In this document: positions 1 through 12,006 of the stretch, in pieces
Position numbering within the stretch: the first letter of the stretch is position 1
Layout of the letters: each line of letters starts with the position of its first letter
DNA from: JBOGDS01 sp050743075
Lineage (GTDB): Bacteria; Actinomycetota; Actinomycetes; Jiangellales; Jiangellaceae
NCBI GenBank assembly: GCA_050743075.1
Contig: JBOGDS010000001.1
Span: 31,552 to 95,551 of the forward strand
Direction of reading: 5' to 3'
Length of the DNA: 64,000 nt
Notes under the pieces: generated by a model
Database searches by the model: none
The model's input: the letters and a program-made list of their open reading frames with translations, nothing else
What the model was told of the DNA's origin: nothing
Made by a program: the position numbers and the translations under genes

Positions 1-211
1 GGTGCCGGTGCTGCCGTACCTGTTGGGAGCCGACGCGCTCTGGCCGGCCGCGGTGGTGGCGCTGCTCGGGCTGTTCCTGGCCGGCGCCGTCGTGACCCGC
101 CTGACGTCGCGTCCGTGGTGGTACGGCGGGCTGCGCCAGCTCGGCCTCGGCGCCGTTGCGGCCTCCCTCACGTATGCTTTCGGCAGCTTGGTCGGAGCCG
201 GGCTCGGTTAG
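1..211 (+). CDS. VIT1/CCC1-family transporter, C-terminal end (partial)
   Basis: Open from the left edge of the window to TAG at 209-211. The visible ~69 residues hold two hydrophobic segments separated by a short basic loop (RLTSRPWWYGGLRQLGLG). This resembles the last two membrane helices of VIT1/CCC1 (DUF125) iron/manganese transporters, where an Arg/Trp-rich loop followed by a Gly/Ala-rich last helix is usual. Transporters of this family often lie just upstream of gltB in actinobacteria (from memory). The true start is outside the window, so length and family cannot be confirmed. Confidence 0.55.
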   Translation, partial: VPVLPYLLGADALWPAAVVALLGLFLAGAVVTRLTSRPWWYGGLRQLGLGAVAASLTYAFGSLVGAGLG

Positions 212-300
212 CGAGTCCGGCCTGGACAGTCTCCGCCGAAACCGCGCAGGGCCAAAGCAGTCCCTCGCACCCGCCGCCAGGTCCGACGACGGGAGCGCCC

Positions 301-4801
<4,501 letters not shown>

Positions 4802-4809
<8 letters not shown>

Positions 4810-6259
4810 CCCACGCGGCTTCCTCACCACGCCCCGGCAGGGTGCGCCGACCCGGCCGATCCCCGAGCGGATCCGCGACTGGCAGGAGGTCTACGTCAGC
4901 GGCGGTCTCTTACCGGTCATCAGCAAGCAGGCCGGCCGCTGTATGGACTGCGGCATCCCGTTCTGCCACGAGGGCTGCCCGCTCGGCAACCTCATCCCGG
5001 AGTGGAACGACCTGGTCTGGCGGGACGACTGGCGGGCTGCCGCCGAACGGCTGCATGCCACCAACAACTTTCCGGAGTTCACCGGCCGGCTGTGCCCCGC
5101 TCCGTGCGAGACCGCGTGTGTCCTGGGCATCGACCAGGAACCCGTGACCATCAAGAACGTCGAGGTGTCGATCATCGACCGGGCGTTCGAGGCGGGATGG
5201 GTCGTCCCGCAACCGCCCGAGCGGCTCTCGGACCGGACAGTGGCCGTCGTGGGTTCCGGGCCGGCCGGCCTCGCCGTCGCCCAGCAGCTGACGCGCGCAG
5301 GTCACACGGTCGCGGTCTACGAACGGGCGGACCGGGCCGGAGGTCTGCTGCGGTACGGGATCCCGGAGTTCAAGATGGAGAAGCGCCACCTCGACCGCCG
5401 GCTGGACCAGATGCGCGCCGAGGGGACGATCTTCCGGACCGGCATCGACGTCGGTGTCACAGTGACGGGCACGCAGTTGCGCGAGCGGTACGACGCCGTC
5501 GTGCTCGCCGTGGGCGCGACGGCGTGGCGGGACCTGCCGATCCCCGGCCGCGAGCTCGACGGCGTCCACCAGGCGATGGAGTACCTGCCGCAGGCGAACC
5601 GCGCGGCGCTGGGCGAGCCCGTGCCTGACCAGCTGACGGCCACCGGCCAGCACGTCGTCGTCATCGGGGGAGGCGACACCGGCGCCGACTGCGTGGGCAC
5701 GGCGCACCGGCAGGGCGCGGTGTCGGTGACCCAGCTCGAGATCCTGCCGGAGCCGCCCGGCACGCGGCCCGAGTCGACGCCGTGGCCGACCTGGCCGCTG
5801 TTGCTGCGGACGTCCGCGGCGCACGAGGAGGGCGGTGAGCGGGTCTACTCGGTCTCGACGCAGGCCTTCCTCGACGACGGCACCGGCCGGCTGGGGGCCC
5901 TGCGGCTCGTGGAGGTTCAGCGGGCCGGGGCCGGCTTCGAGCCGGTCAAGGGCACCGAGCGGGACCTGCCGGCCGGGATGGTGCTGCTCGCGATGGGCTT
6001 CCTCGGGCCGGAGCGTTCTGCGCTGGTCGAGCAGCTCGGCGTGGACGTCGACGAGCGGGGCAACGTGGCCCGCGACGGGTCGTTCGCCACGTCCGTCCCT
6101 GGCGTGTTCGTGGCCGGCGACGCCGGCCGCGGCCAGTCGCTGATCGTGTGGGCCATCGCCGAGGGGCGGTCCTGCGCGGCCGCCGTCGACGGCTGGCTCA
6201 CCGGGTCGGCGCGCCTGCCGGCGCCGATCGCACCGACCGCCCGCCCGCTCGCGATCTGA
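4802..6259 (+). CDS. gltD: Glutamate synthase small subunit
   Basis: 485 residues. FAD- and NADPH-binding beta subunit that passes electrons to GltB. Cys47, Cys50, Cys55 and Cys59 (CMDCGIPFCHEGC) and a second cluster (CPAPCETAC, about 95-106) bind two 4Fe-4S clusters. A first dinucleotide-binding loop VVGSGPAGLAVA (about 146) binds FAD and a second, VIGGGDTGADCVG (about 288), binds NADPH. The chosen ATG at 4802 lies inside the last codons of gltB, giving an 8-base overlap typical of this operon. The reading frame is open upstream within gltB, but that part is out-of-frame shadow. A long hairpin repeat (6305-6376) follows the gene and may end the transcript. Confidence 0.96.
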
Positions 6260-6304
6260 GCGGGCCCGGCGCGCTCTCACGAGGCAAGGTCCGCCCCCAC
6301 CCCT

Positions 6305-6376
6305 GTCCGTTGATCACGTACACCACCCTGACAGGTGCTTCACCAGGCACCGGAACCTGGTGAAGCACCTGTTCGC
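6305..6376 (+). repeat. Palindromic repeat family A, copy 1
   Basis: 72-bp element in the gltD-pyk spacer. Its 3' part is a perfect hairpin: 17-bp arms 6331-6347 and 6356-6372 around the 8-base loop CACCGGAA. The 5' part carries the motif GTCCGTTGATCACGT. A second copy lies at 25508-25579 on the minus strand, about 67 of 72 positions identical by eye. There is no U-run after the stem, so a classical intrinsic terminator is not evident, although actinobacterial terminators often lack one. Confidence 0.85.
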
Positions 6377-6415
6377 CTAGTGAAGTGCGCAACGTCCGAT
6401 AGGGCGGCCGGACAG

Positions 6416-6421
6416 TAGCCT
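6416..6421 (+). promoter_or_regulatory. Putative -10 box (TAGCCT) of pyk
   Basis: TAGCCT ends 6 bases before GTG 6428, which places the transcription start at or next to the start codon (leaderless mRNA). No clear -35 box is visible. Confidence 0.5.
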
Positions 6422-6427
6422 GGGACG

Positions 6428-7867
6428 GTGCGGAGAGCGAAGATCGTCTGTACGTTGGGGCCCGCCACGTCCACCCCGGAGCGCCTGGAGGAACTGGTCC
6501 AGGCCGGCATGGACGTGGCGCGGCTCAACCTCAGCCACGGCGACCACGCCGAGCACGAGCAGCGCTACCACGCCGTCCGCAAGGCGGCCGAGGTCTACGG
6601 ACGCAACCTCGGCGTACTCGTCGACCTGCAGGGGCCCAAGATCAGGCTGGGCACGTTCGCCGACGGTCCGGTCGAGCTCAGGCGCGGGGAGCACTTTACG
6701 ATCACCACCGACGACGTCGCCGGTGACGCCGGTCGCAGCTCGACGACCTATGCCGGGCTGCCCGACGACGTGCGCCCCGGCGACCGCGTCCTGATCGACG
6801 ACGGGCGGCTCGCGCTCGAGGTCGAGGAGGTCCAGGGCGCCGACGTCGTGACCACGGTACTTGAAGGCGGCGTCGTCTCGGACCACAAGGGCATCAACCT
6901 GCCCGGCGCCTCCGTCAGGGTCCCGGCGCTGTCGGCGAAGGACGTCGAGGACCTGCGCTGGGCGCTGCGGATCGGCGCCGACATGGTCGCCCTGTCGTTC
7001 GTCCGGTCCGCCGACGACGTGACCGACGTGCACCGGGTCATGGACGAGGAGGGTGCGCGCGTTCCGGTCATCGCCAAGCTGGAGAAGCCGCAGGCCGTCG
7101 AGAACATCGAGGCGATCGTCGACGCGTTCGACGGCGTCATGGTCGCGCGGGGGGACCTGGGCGTCGAACTGCCGTTGTGGGACGTCCCACTGGTCCAGAA
7201 GCGCGCCGTCGAGCTGGCCCGGCGCCGGGCCAAGCCCGTCATCGTCGCCACCCAGATGCTCGAGTCGATGATCGGCAACTCCCGGCCCACCAGGGCGGAG
7301 GCCTCCGACGTCGCCAACGCGGTGCTGGACGGGACCGACGCGGTCATGCTGTCCGGGGAGACCAGCATCGGGGCCTACCCGGTCGAGACCGTCGCCACCA
7401 TGGCGCGGATCATCGAGACCGTCGAGCGGCACGGCCTCGCGCGGATCCCGCCGCTGGGCAGCACACCGCGGACGAAGGGCGGCGCCATCACCTGGGCGGC
7501 CGCCGAGGTCGCTGGATTACTCGGTGCCAAGTTCCTGGTGGCGTTCAGCCAGAGCGGCGACTCCGCCCGGAGGATGTCCCGGCTGCGCTCACCGATCCCG
7601 CTGCTCGCCTTCACCCCGCTGGAGTCAACCCGCAGCAAGCTGGCTCTGTCATGGGGCATCGAGACGTTTCTCGTTCCCGGCGTCAACCACACCGACGCAA
7701 TGGTGCTGCAGGTTGACCGCATGCTGCTGGAGATGAGCCGTTGCCGTCGGGGCGACCTGGTCGTGATCGTGGCCGGGTCGCCGCCGGGAATCCCGGGATC
7801 GACCAACGCGATGCGGGTCCACAGCATCGGCGACGCCGTCGGCAAGGTCGCGCCCGCCTACGAGTAG
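6428..7867 (+). CDS. pyk: Pyruvate kinase
   Basis: 479 residues, normal length. Converts phosphoenolpyruvate and ADP to pyruvate and ATP at the end of glycolysis. The N-terminus RRAKIVCTLGPATSTPERL is the family signature start; NLSHGDH, the substrate/metal segment IAKLEKPQAVENIEAI and MVARGDLGVELP of the barrel are all present, followed by the C-terminal allosteric domain. Start GTG 6428 is set by the N-terminal family motif and by the -10 box 6 bases upstream; no Shine-Dalgarno sequence is present, as expected for a leaderless mRNA. The last codons overlap the 3' end of an antisense tRNA gene, so the two genes converge with no spacer. Confidence 0.97.
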   Translation: MRRAKIVCTLGPATSTPERLEELVQAGMDVARLNLSHGDHAEHEQRYHAVRKAAEVYGRNLGVLVDLQGPKIRLGTFADGPVELRRGEHFTITTDDVAGDAGRSSTTYAGLPDDVRPGDRVLIDDGRLALEVEEVQGADVVTTVLEGGVVSDHKGINLPGASVRVPALSAKDVEDLRWALRIGADMVALSFVRSADDVTDVHRVMDEEGARVPVIAKLEKPQAVENIEAIVDAFDGVMVARGDLGVELPLWDVPLVQKRAVELARRRAKPVIVATQMLESMIGNSRPTRAEASDVANAVLDGTDAVMLSGETSIGAYPVETVATMARIIETVERHGLARIPPLGSTPRTKGGAITWAAAEVAGLLGAKFLVAFSQSGDSARRMSRLRSPIPLLAFTPLESTRSKLALSWGIETFLVPGVNHTDAMVLQVDRMLLEMSRCRRGDLVVIVAGSPPGIPGSTNAMRVHSIGDAVGKVAPAYE

Positions 7868-7938
7868 CCCGGGTGGGACTCGAACCCACAGACACCGCAT
7901 TTTGAGTGCGGCGGCTTTGCCAGTTTGCCTACCGGGCC
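7865..7938 (-). tRNA. tRNA with CAA anticodon (tRNA-Leu by anticodon), short variable arm
   Basis: The reverse strand folds into a full cloverleaf of 74 nt: acceptor GGCCCGG paired with CCGGGCU (G1-U72 wobble), D-arm with GG at 18-19, anticodon stem CCGCA/TGCGG around loop CTCAAAA (anticodon CAA, reading UUG), T-arm GTGGG TTCGAGT CCCAC, discriminator A. The CCA end is not encoded. The variable region is only 5 nt (TGTCT), whereas leucine tRNAs normally carry a long variable arm, so identity rests on the anticodon alone. The 3' end overlaps the pyk stop codon. Confidence 0.85.
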
Positions 7939-8016
7939 GTGCGGGGTGCCGGCAGTCCAGGGTACCGGTGCGCGTGTCGGACTCCGCGCGGGCACGGGCG
8001 CGCCGGACCTGCTCAG

Positions 8017-8022
8017 TAGGCT
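8017..8022 (+). promoter_or_regulatory. Putative -10 box (TAGGCT) of the ANTAR regulator gene
   Basis: TAGGCT ends 6 bases before GTG 8029; leaderless arrangement. No convincing -35 hexamer. Confidence 0.5.
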
Positions 8023-8028
8023 GCTGGC

Positions 8029-8667
8029 GTGACCGAACCACCCGCCGCACCACCTTCGCCACGACGCGTCCTCGTCGCGGAGGACGAGTCGCTCATCCGG
8101 CTCGACCTGGCCGAGATGCTGGTGGAGGAAGGCTACGAGGTGGTGGGCCAGGCGGGCGACGGCGCGACCGCGGTCACGCTCGCCGAGGAGTTGCGGCCCG
8201 ACCTGGTGGTCATGGACGTGAAGATGCCGGTCCTCGACGGCATCTCCGCGGCAGAGCGCATCGTCGCGCAGCGCATCGCGCCGGTGCTCATGCTTACAGC
8301 GTTCTCGCAGCGCGAGTTGGTGGAGCGGGCCCGCGACGCGGGCGCCATGGCCTATCTGGTCAAGCCGTTCGCCAAGGCCGACCTCGTGCCCGCCATCGAG
8401 ATGGCGCTGTCCCGGCACGAGGAGATCACCCAACTCGAAGGTGAGGTCGCGGACCTCACCGAGCGGCTCGAGACGCGCAAGCTCGTCGACCGCGCCAAGG
8501 GAATGCTGCAGACCCGGTTCGGTCTGTCCGAGCCCGAGGCGTTCCGCTGGATCCAGAAGGCGGCCATGGACAAGCGCACGTCAATGCGCGATGTCGCCCA
8601 GGTGGTCATCGCAGAGACCGCACCGGCCGGCCCGGCCCGTGAGGACGCCGCTTCCCCGGAGCCCTGA
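8029..8667 (+). CDS. pdtaR: Response regulator with ANTAR RNA-binding domain (PdtaR-like)
   Basis: 212 residues. The receiver domain (about 12-127) has the acidic pair Glu18/Asp19, phospho-acceptor Asp63 in VVMDVKMP, Thr90 and Lys112 in LVKPF. A short coiled linker leads to an ANTAR domain (about 133-190; ETRKLVDRAKGMLQ...EAFRWIQKAAMDKRTSMRDVA), which in this family binds paired hexaloop RNA hairpins and acts as an antiterminator. PdtaR in mycobacteria is phosphorylated by the kinase PdtaS, which is not in this window. Position between pyk and polA is conserved in actinobacteria. The following lipoprotein gene starts two bases after the stop, so they are probably co-transcribed. Confidence 0.9.
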   Translation: MTEPPAAPPSPRRVLVAEDESLIRLDLAEMLVEEGYEVVGQAGDGATAVTLAEELRPDLVVMDVKMPVLDGISAAERIVAQRIAPVLMLTAFSQRELVERARDAGAMAYLVKPFAKADLVPAIEMALSRHEEITQLEGEVADLTERLETRKLVDRAKGMLQTRFGLSEPEAFRWIQKAAMDKRTSMRDVAQVVIAETAPAGPAREDAASPEP

Positions 8668-8669
8668 GC

Positions 8670-9854
8670 ATGCGACCAGCCGTCGGACTGCGCGCTGCTA
8701 CGGGGGCTCTCGCGGTCACGACGCTGGTCGGCTGCGGCGTCGGTGATCTGGTGGCGGGCGCCGACGAGTCCATCCCGAAGGTGGCGAAGATCGTCGTACT
8801 GGTTCCGGGCGAGGGGACGCTCGCCGGCGCCGGATCCGGAGTGCTGGGTGCGGTCGAGCTCGCAGTCAACAAGATCTCGGCAGTCATCCCGGGCTGGACG
8901 GTCGAGGTCGTGGCCGCCGCCGACGGTGGTGACGGTGCCGACCTGGCAGCGGTCGCCGAGACGCTCGCCGGGGACGACGAGGTCGCGGCCGTGATCGGTG
9001 GGCTGTCGTCGGAGTCGGTGCGAGCGGTCCAGCCCGTCCTGGCCGCCGCGACGATCCCATTCGTGTCGCCCGCTGACGTGGCCCCCGAGCACACGCGGGG
9101 AGCCGACCCGGCGGCGCCGATGCGGCCGTACAGCACCTACTTCCGCACGGCAGTCACAGGCGGCGACCCGGTCACCGCGGCAGCCGGGTACGCCGTGCAT
9201 GGCCTCGGCGCGAGCCGGGTCGCGATCGTCGACGGCGGCATGCCGGCCGAGGCGGCGCGGTTCGGCCGGCTGGTTCGCGGTCTGGGCGCCGACGTGGTCG
9301 CGACGTCGACGGCGACCGCCGACGGCGCAGGAGTCGATCCGGTGATCGCGGCCGCGGTCGACGAGGGCGCCGGTGCCGTGTACGTCTCCGGTGACGCCGC
9401 CCTTGCTGCCACCGTGGCCAAGAAGATCGCCGGAACCGAGCTCGACGCACGCGTCCTCGGCGGCGTCGGCATGCACACGGACGCCTATTTGTCGGCTGCG
9501 GGCACCGCGGCCGACGGCACGGTCGTCTTCGTCGCTCCGACGCTCGACGGTCCCGACAGCGCGGCCCAAGCCGATCTCGAGGCGCGGCTCGCCGAGCAGG
9601 GCCTGGCTGCCCCCGGCCCGTACGCGGCGGCGGCCTACGACGCCGGCAGCGCGCTGGTGCAGGTGCTGAGTCGCTGCCTTCCCCCGGAGGACACCGCGGC
9701 CGGAGCGCGAGAGGGCTGTCTGGGTGAGATGGACCAGCTCTCGTTCGCCGGCGTGACCGGCACCGTGGCGTTCGACCGGTACGGTGACCGCGCGGGCAGC
9801 CACCCGGTCGCCTTCGAGGTACGGGACGGGGAGTGGGCGGAGGTCGGCTCGTGA
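8670..9854 (+). CDS. Branched-chain-amino-acid-type substrate-binding lipoprotein
   Basis: 394 residues. Signal peptide with lipobox LVGC and acylated Cys22, then a type I periplasmic-binding fold (Peripla_BP_6/LivJ class): a first lobe beginning KIVVLVPGEGTLAG, hinge region, and AAVIGGLSSESVRAVQPVLAAATIPFVSP, which is the usual ligand-pocket stretch of ABC amino-acid receptors. Starts two bases after the ANTAR regulator stop. A second receptor follows. No permease or ATPase gene is present here, although in Streptomyces, as far as I recall, a full liv-type transporter sits beside this regulator. The ligand is unknown; branched-chain amino acids are inferred only from the fold. Confidence 0.8.
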   Translation: MRPAVGLRAATGALAVTTLVGCGVGDLVAGADESIPKVAKIVVLVPGEGTLAGAGSGVLGAVELAVNKISAVIPGWTVEVVAAADGGDGADLAAVAETLAGDDEVAAVIGGLSSESVRAVQPVLAAATIPFVSPADVAPEHTRGADPAAPMRPYSTYFRTAVTGGDPVTAAAGYAVHGLGASRVAIVDGGMPAEAARFGRLVRGLGADVVATSTATADGAGVDPVIAAAVDEGAGAVYVSGDAALAATVAKKIAGTELDARVLGGVGMHTDAYLSAAGTAADGTVVFVAPTLDGPDSAAQADLEARLAEQGLAAPGPYAAAAYDAGSALVQVLSRCLPPEDTAAGAREGCLGEMDQLSFAGVTGTVAFDRYGDRAGSHPVAFEVRDGEWAEVGS

Positions 9855-9882
9855 ACCGCCGGGAGCGGCGCATGATCACCCC

Positions 9883-11175
9883 TTGCGTTCCGTCGCCTGC
9901 GTGGCAGCGGTCAGCTTGGCCCTGGCTGCGTGTACCGACGGCGATGCCGACGGCGACGCAGACGATGACGAACCGAGGGTGTATGCCACATTGCCGCCCG
10001 CTTCGGCGACCACGAGCGGTGACGGTGAGCTGTTCCTCGGCACACTGCTGCCGCAGACCGGTGGTCTCCGGCATCTCGGCCCGCCTCAGATCGCCGACGT
10101 CGACCTGGCCATGACCGAGATCAACGAGGCCGGAGGGATCCTGGGGCAGGAGACCCGGGTCGCGCACACCGACTCCGGCGACACCGCCTCGAACCTGGCC
10201 GTGGCATCGACGGGGGCCCTGCTGACCAGGGGGGTCGACGCGATCGTGGGCGCGGCTTCCTCCGCGGTGACCCGCCTGGTGATCGACGACGTCGTGCAGA
10301 GCGGGACCGTGCTCATCTCGCCGGCCAACACGGCGACCGACCTCACCGACTGGGCCGACGACGGCTTCTACTTCCGCACGGCGCCGCCGGACACGCTGCA
10401 GGGCCGGGTCGTGGGTGACCTGGTGATCGACGATGGCCGCACCAGCGTCGGCGTGCTCGCACTGGAGGACATCTACGGGGAGAGCCTGGCCGAGAACGTC
10501 GCGCGCACGGTCGACGAGAGGGGCGGTGGGATCGCCGGCGGGGGGCCGATCGTCTACGACCCGGCCGCGCCGAACTTCGCCGCCGAGGTCTCGGAGATGG
10601 CGTCCCGCCGTCCCGATGCCATCCTCCTGATCGGCTTCGACGACTCACTGACGATCCTCGCCGAGCTGGTCGGCCAGGGTGTCGGCCCCCAAGACGTCCC
10701 GCTCTACCTGGTCGACGGCAACCTCGCGCTCGACTACACCAGCCTGGCGGCCGGGACGATGAACGGCGTCAAGGCGACCCAGCCGGGGTCGCCGACGTCG
10801 GCCGAGTTCCGCCAGCGGCTGCTCGGCGTGAACCCGGATCTGGTCGCGTTCTCATACGCGGGCGAGGCCTACGACGCGACCGTGCTGCTGGCGCTGGCGG
10901 CCACCGCGGCCTCGGACGACGGTGCCCCGGCGTTGGCTGCGACGCTCGTCGACGTGTCGACGGACGGGGCGAAGTGCACGACGTTCGCGGAGTGCCGGGA
11001 TCTGCTCGAGGACGGCGCTGACATCGACTACGACGGCATCTCCGGCCCGATCGAGTTCAACGAAGCCGGCGATCCCACCGAGGCTGCCATCGGTATCTAC
11101 CAGTTCGGCGCCGACAACACGTTTACCAATGTCGACTTCCGCTTCGGCCGGACCCGGCCGGATCCGCAGTCTTGA
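9883..11175 (+). CDS. Second branched-chain-amino-acid-type substrate-binding lipoprotein
   Basis: About 430 residues from TTG 9883. This start gives a compact signal peptide ending in LALAAC with lipidated Cys17, and a GGGAGCGG stretch lies 14 bases upstream. The frame is open upstream to an ATG at 9784, but that start would overlap the previous gene by 71 bases and put 33 non-signal residues first. The mature part begins with an Asp-rich linker (DGDADGDADDDEP) and then a Peripla_BP_6 fold (LFLGTLLPQTGGLRHLGPP, NEAGGILGQ, VGAASSAVTRLV). It is a diverged paralogue of the upstream receptor, with no transporter partner in the window. The ligand is unknown. Confidence 0.75.
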   Translation: MRSVACVAAVSLALAACTDGDADGDADDDEPRVYATLPPASATTSGDGELFLGTLLPQTGGLRHLGPPQIADVDLAMTEINEAGGILGQETRVAHTDSGDTASNLAVASTGALLTRGVDAIVGAASSAVTRLVIDDVVQSGTVLISPANTATDLTDWADDGFYFRTAPPDTLQGRVVGDLVIDDGRTSVGVLALEDIYGESLAENVARTVDERGGGIAGGGPIVYDPAAPNFAAEVSEMASRRPDAILLIGFDDSLTILAELVGQGVGPQDVPLYLVDGNLALDYTSLAAGTMNGVKATQPGSPTSAEFRQRLLGVNPDLVAFSYAGEAYDATVLLALAATAASDDGAPALAATLVDVSTDGAKCTTFAECRDLLEDGADIDYDGISGPIEFNEAGDPTEAAIGIYQFGADNTFTNVDFRFGRTRPDPQS

Positions 11176-11314
11176 TCCACGGAGAGTCCGTGGCGTCAGA
11201 GCGCAACCTGTGCTCCGTAGATCAGGGAACTGGCTCCAGCGTGACGTGCCTCGTGTGTTGGCGTAGGCTCCAGCCAGCCGGCCATTCCGACCGGACATGC
11301 GGGGGAGCACGGCA

Positions 11315-11962
11315 GTGAGCCTGACGTCGCTGAGGACTCGGCGGCGGCACCCTCGAGGAGGCGGCGTGGGGCGGTCCCGCGTGCATGTACGCGACGCGGT
11401 CGTCGGCGATGCCGAGGCGCTCGCCCGGGTGTGGTCGGATCTGCTCCTCATCGCCGGCGTTCCGGGCCGGACATCCGCGCCGCCGACGCCGCCAGCCGTG
11501 GCCCGCCGGCTGGAGGCGATCGAGGGCAGCCCGACCCGGCGGATGCTTGTCGCCGAGGACGGCGACGTACTCGCCGGTGCGGTCTACCTCTCCCGCGAGC
11601 CGCTGACACCGCTGCACGACGACACCGCGGTGCGCGCCAGCTACCTGCACGTGCTGGCCGAGCACCGCCGCCGGGGCATCGGGCGGGCGCTGCTGGACGC
11701 TGCGGCCGGCTGGGCGGTCGAGGTACAGGCCGAGCACCTCGTCGTCGACGTCAGCCCGCACATCCGCGAGACGAACCGCTTCCTCGCCCGGCTGGGCCTG
11801 CGGACCCTGGTCAGCCAGCGCTCGGTGCCGGTCGCCGTGATACGCCGGCGGATGGTCGGAGGGCAGCTCGTGGGCTCCGAGCTACTGGGTGAGCCGGCCA
11901 GGCGGCTGGCGACCTCGGGCGGACGGTCCCGCCGGCCCTGGCACGCCATCTCCGGCCGCTGA
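11315..11962 (+). CDS. GNAT-family N-acetyltransferase
   Basis: 215 residues from GTG 11315. The acetyl-CoA pyrophosphate-binding motif is clear: LAEHRRRGIGRALLDAA (R/Q-x-x-G-x-G/A). It is followed by the typical segment NRFLARLGLR near the end of the fold. GTG 11315 is preferred because GGGGGAG ends 7 bases upstream; an in-frame ATG at 11297 would place that ribosome binding site inside the gene. The basic N-terminus (SLRTRRRHPRGG) is outside the fold. Substrate unknown. It sits alone between the receptor genes and polA, in the same direction. Confidence 0.8.
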   Translation: MSLTSLRTRRRHPRGGGVGRSRVHVRDAVVGDAEALARVWSDLLLIAGVPGRTSAPPTPPAVARRLEAIEGSPTRRMLVAEDGDVLAGAVYLSREPLTPLHDDTAVRASYLHVLAEHRRRGIGRALLDAAAGWAVEVQAEHLVVDVSPHIRETNRFLARLGLRTLVSQRSVPVAVIRRRMVGGQLVGSELLGEPARRLATSGGRSRRPWHAISGR

Positions 11963-11993
11963 GCGGGCCCGCGGCACTGTCGTAGCGGAGGGC

Positions 11994-11999
11994 TAGGGT
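11994..11999 (+). promoter_or_regulatory. Putative -10 box (TAGGGT) of polA
   Basis: TAGGGT ends 7 bases before GTG 12007, favouring that codon over GTG 11998, which overlaps the box itself. Confidence 0.5.
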
Positions 12000-12006
12000 G
12001 GCGGCC

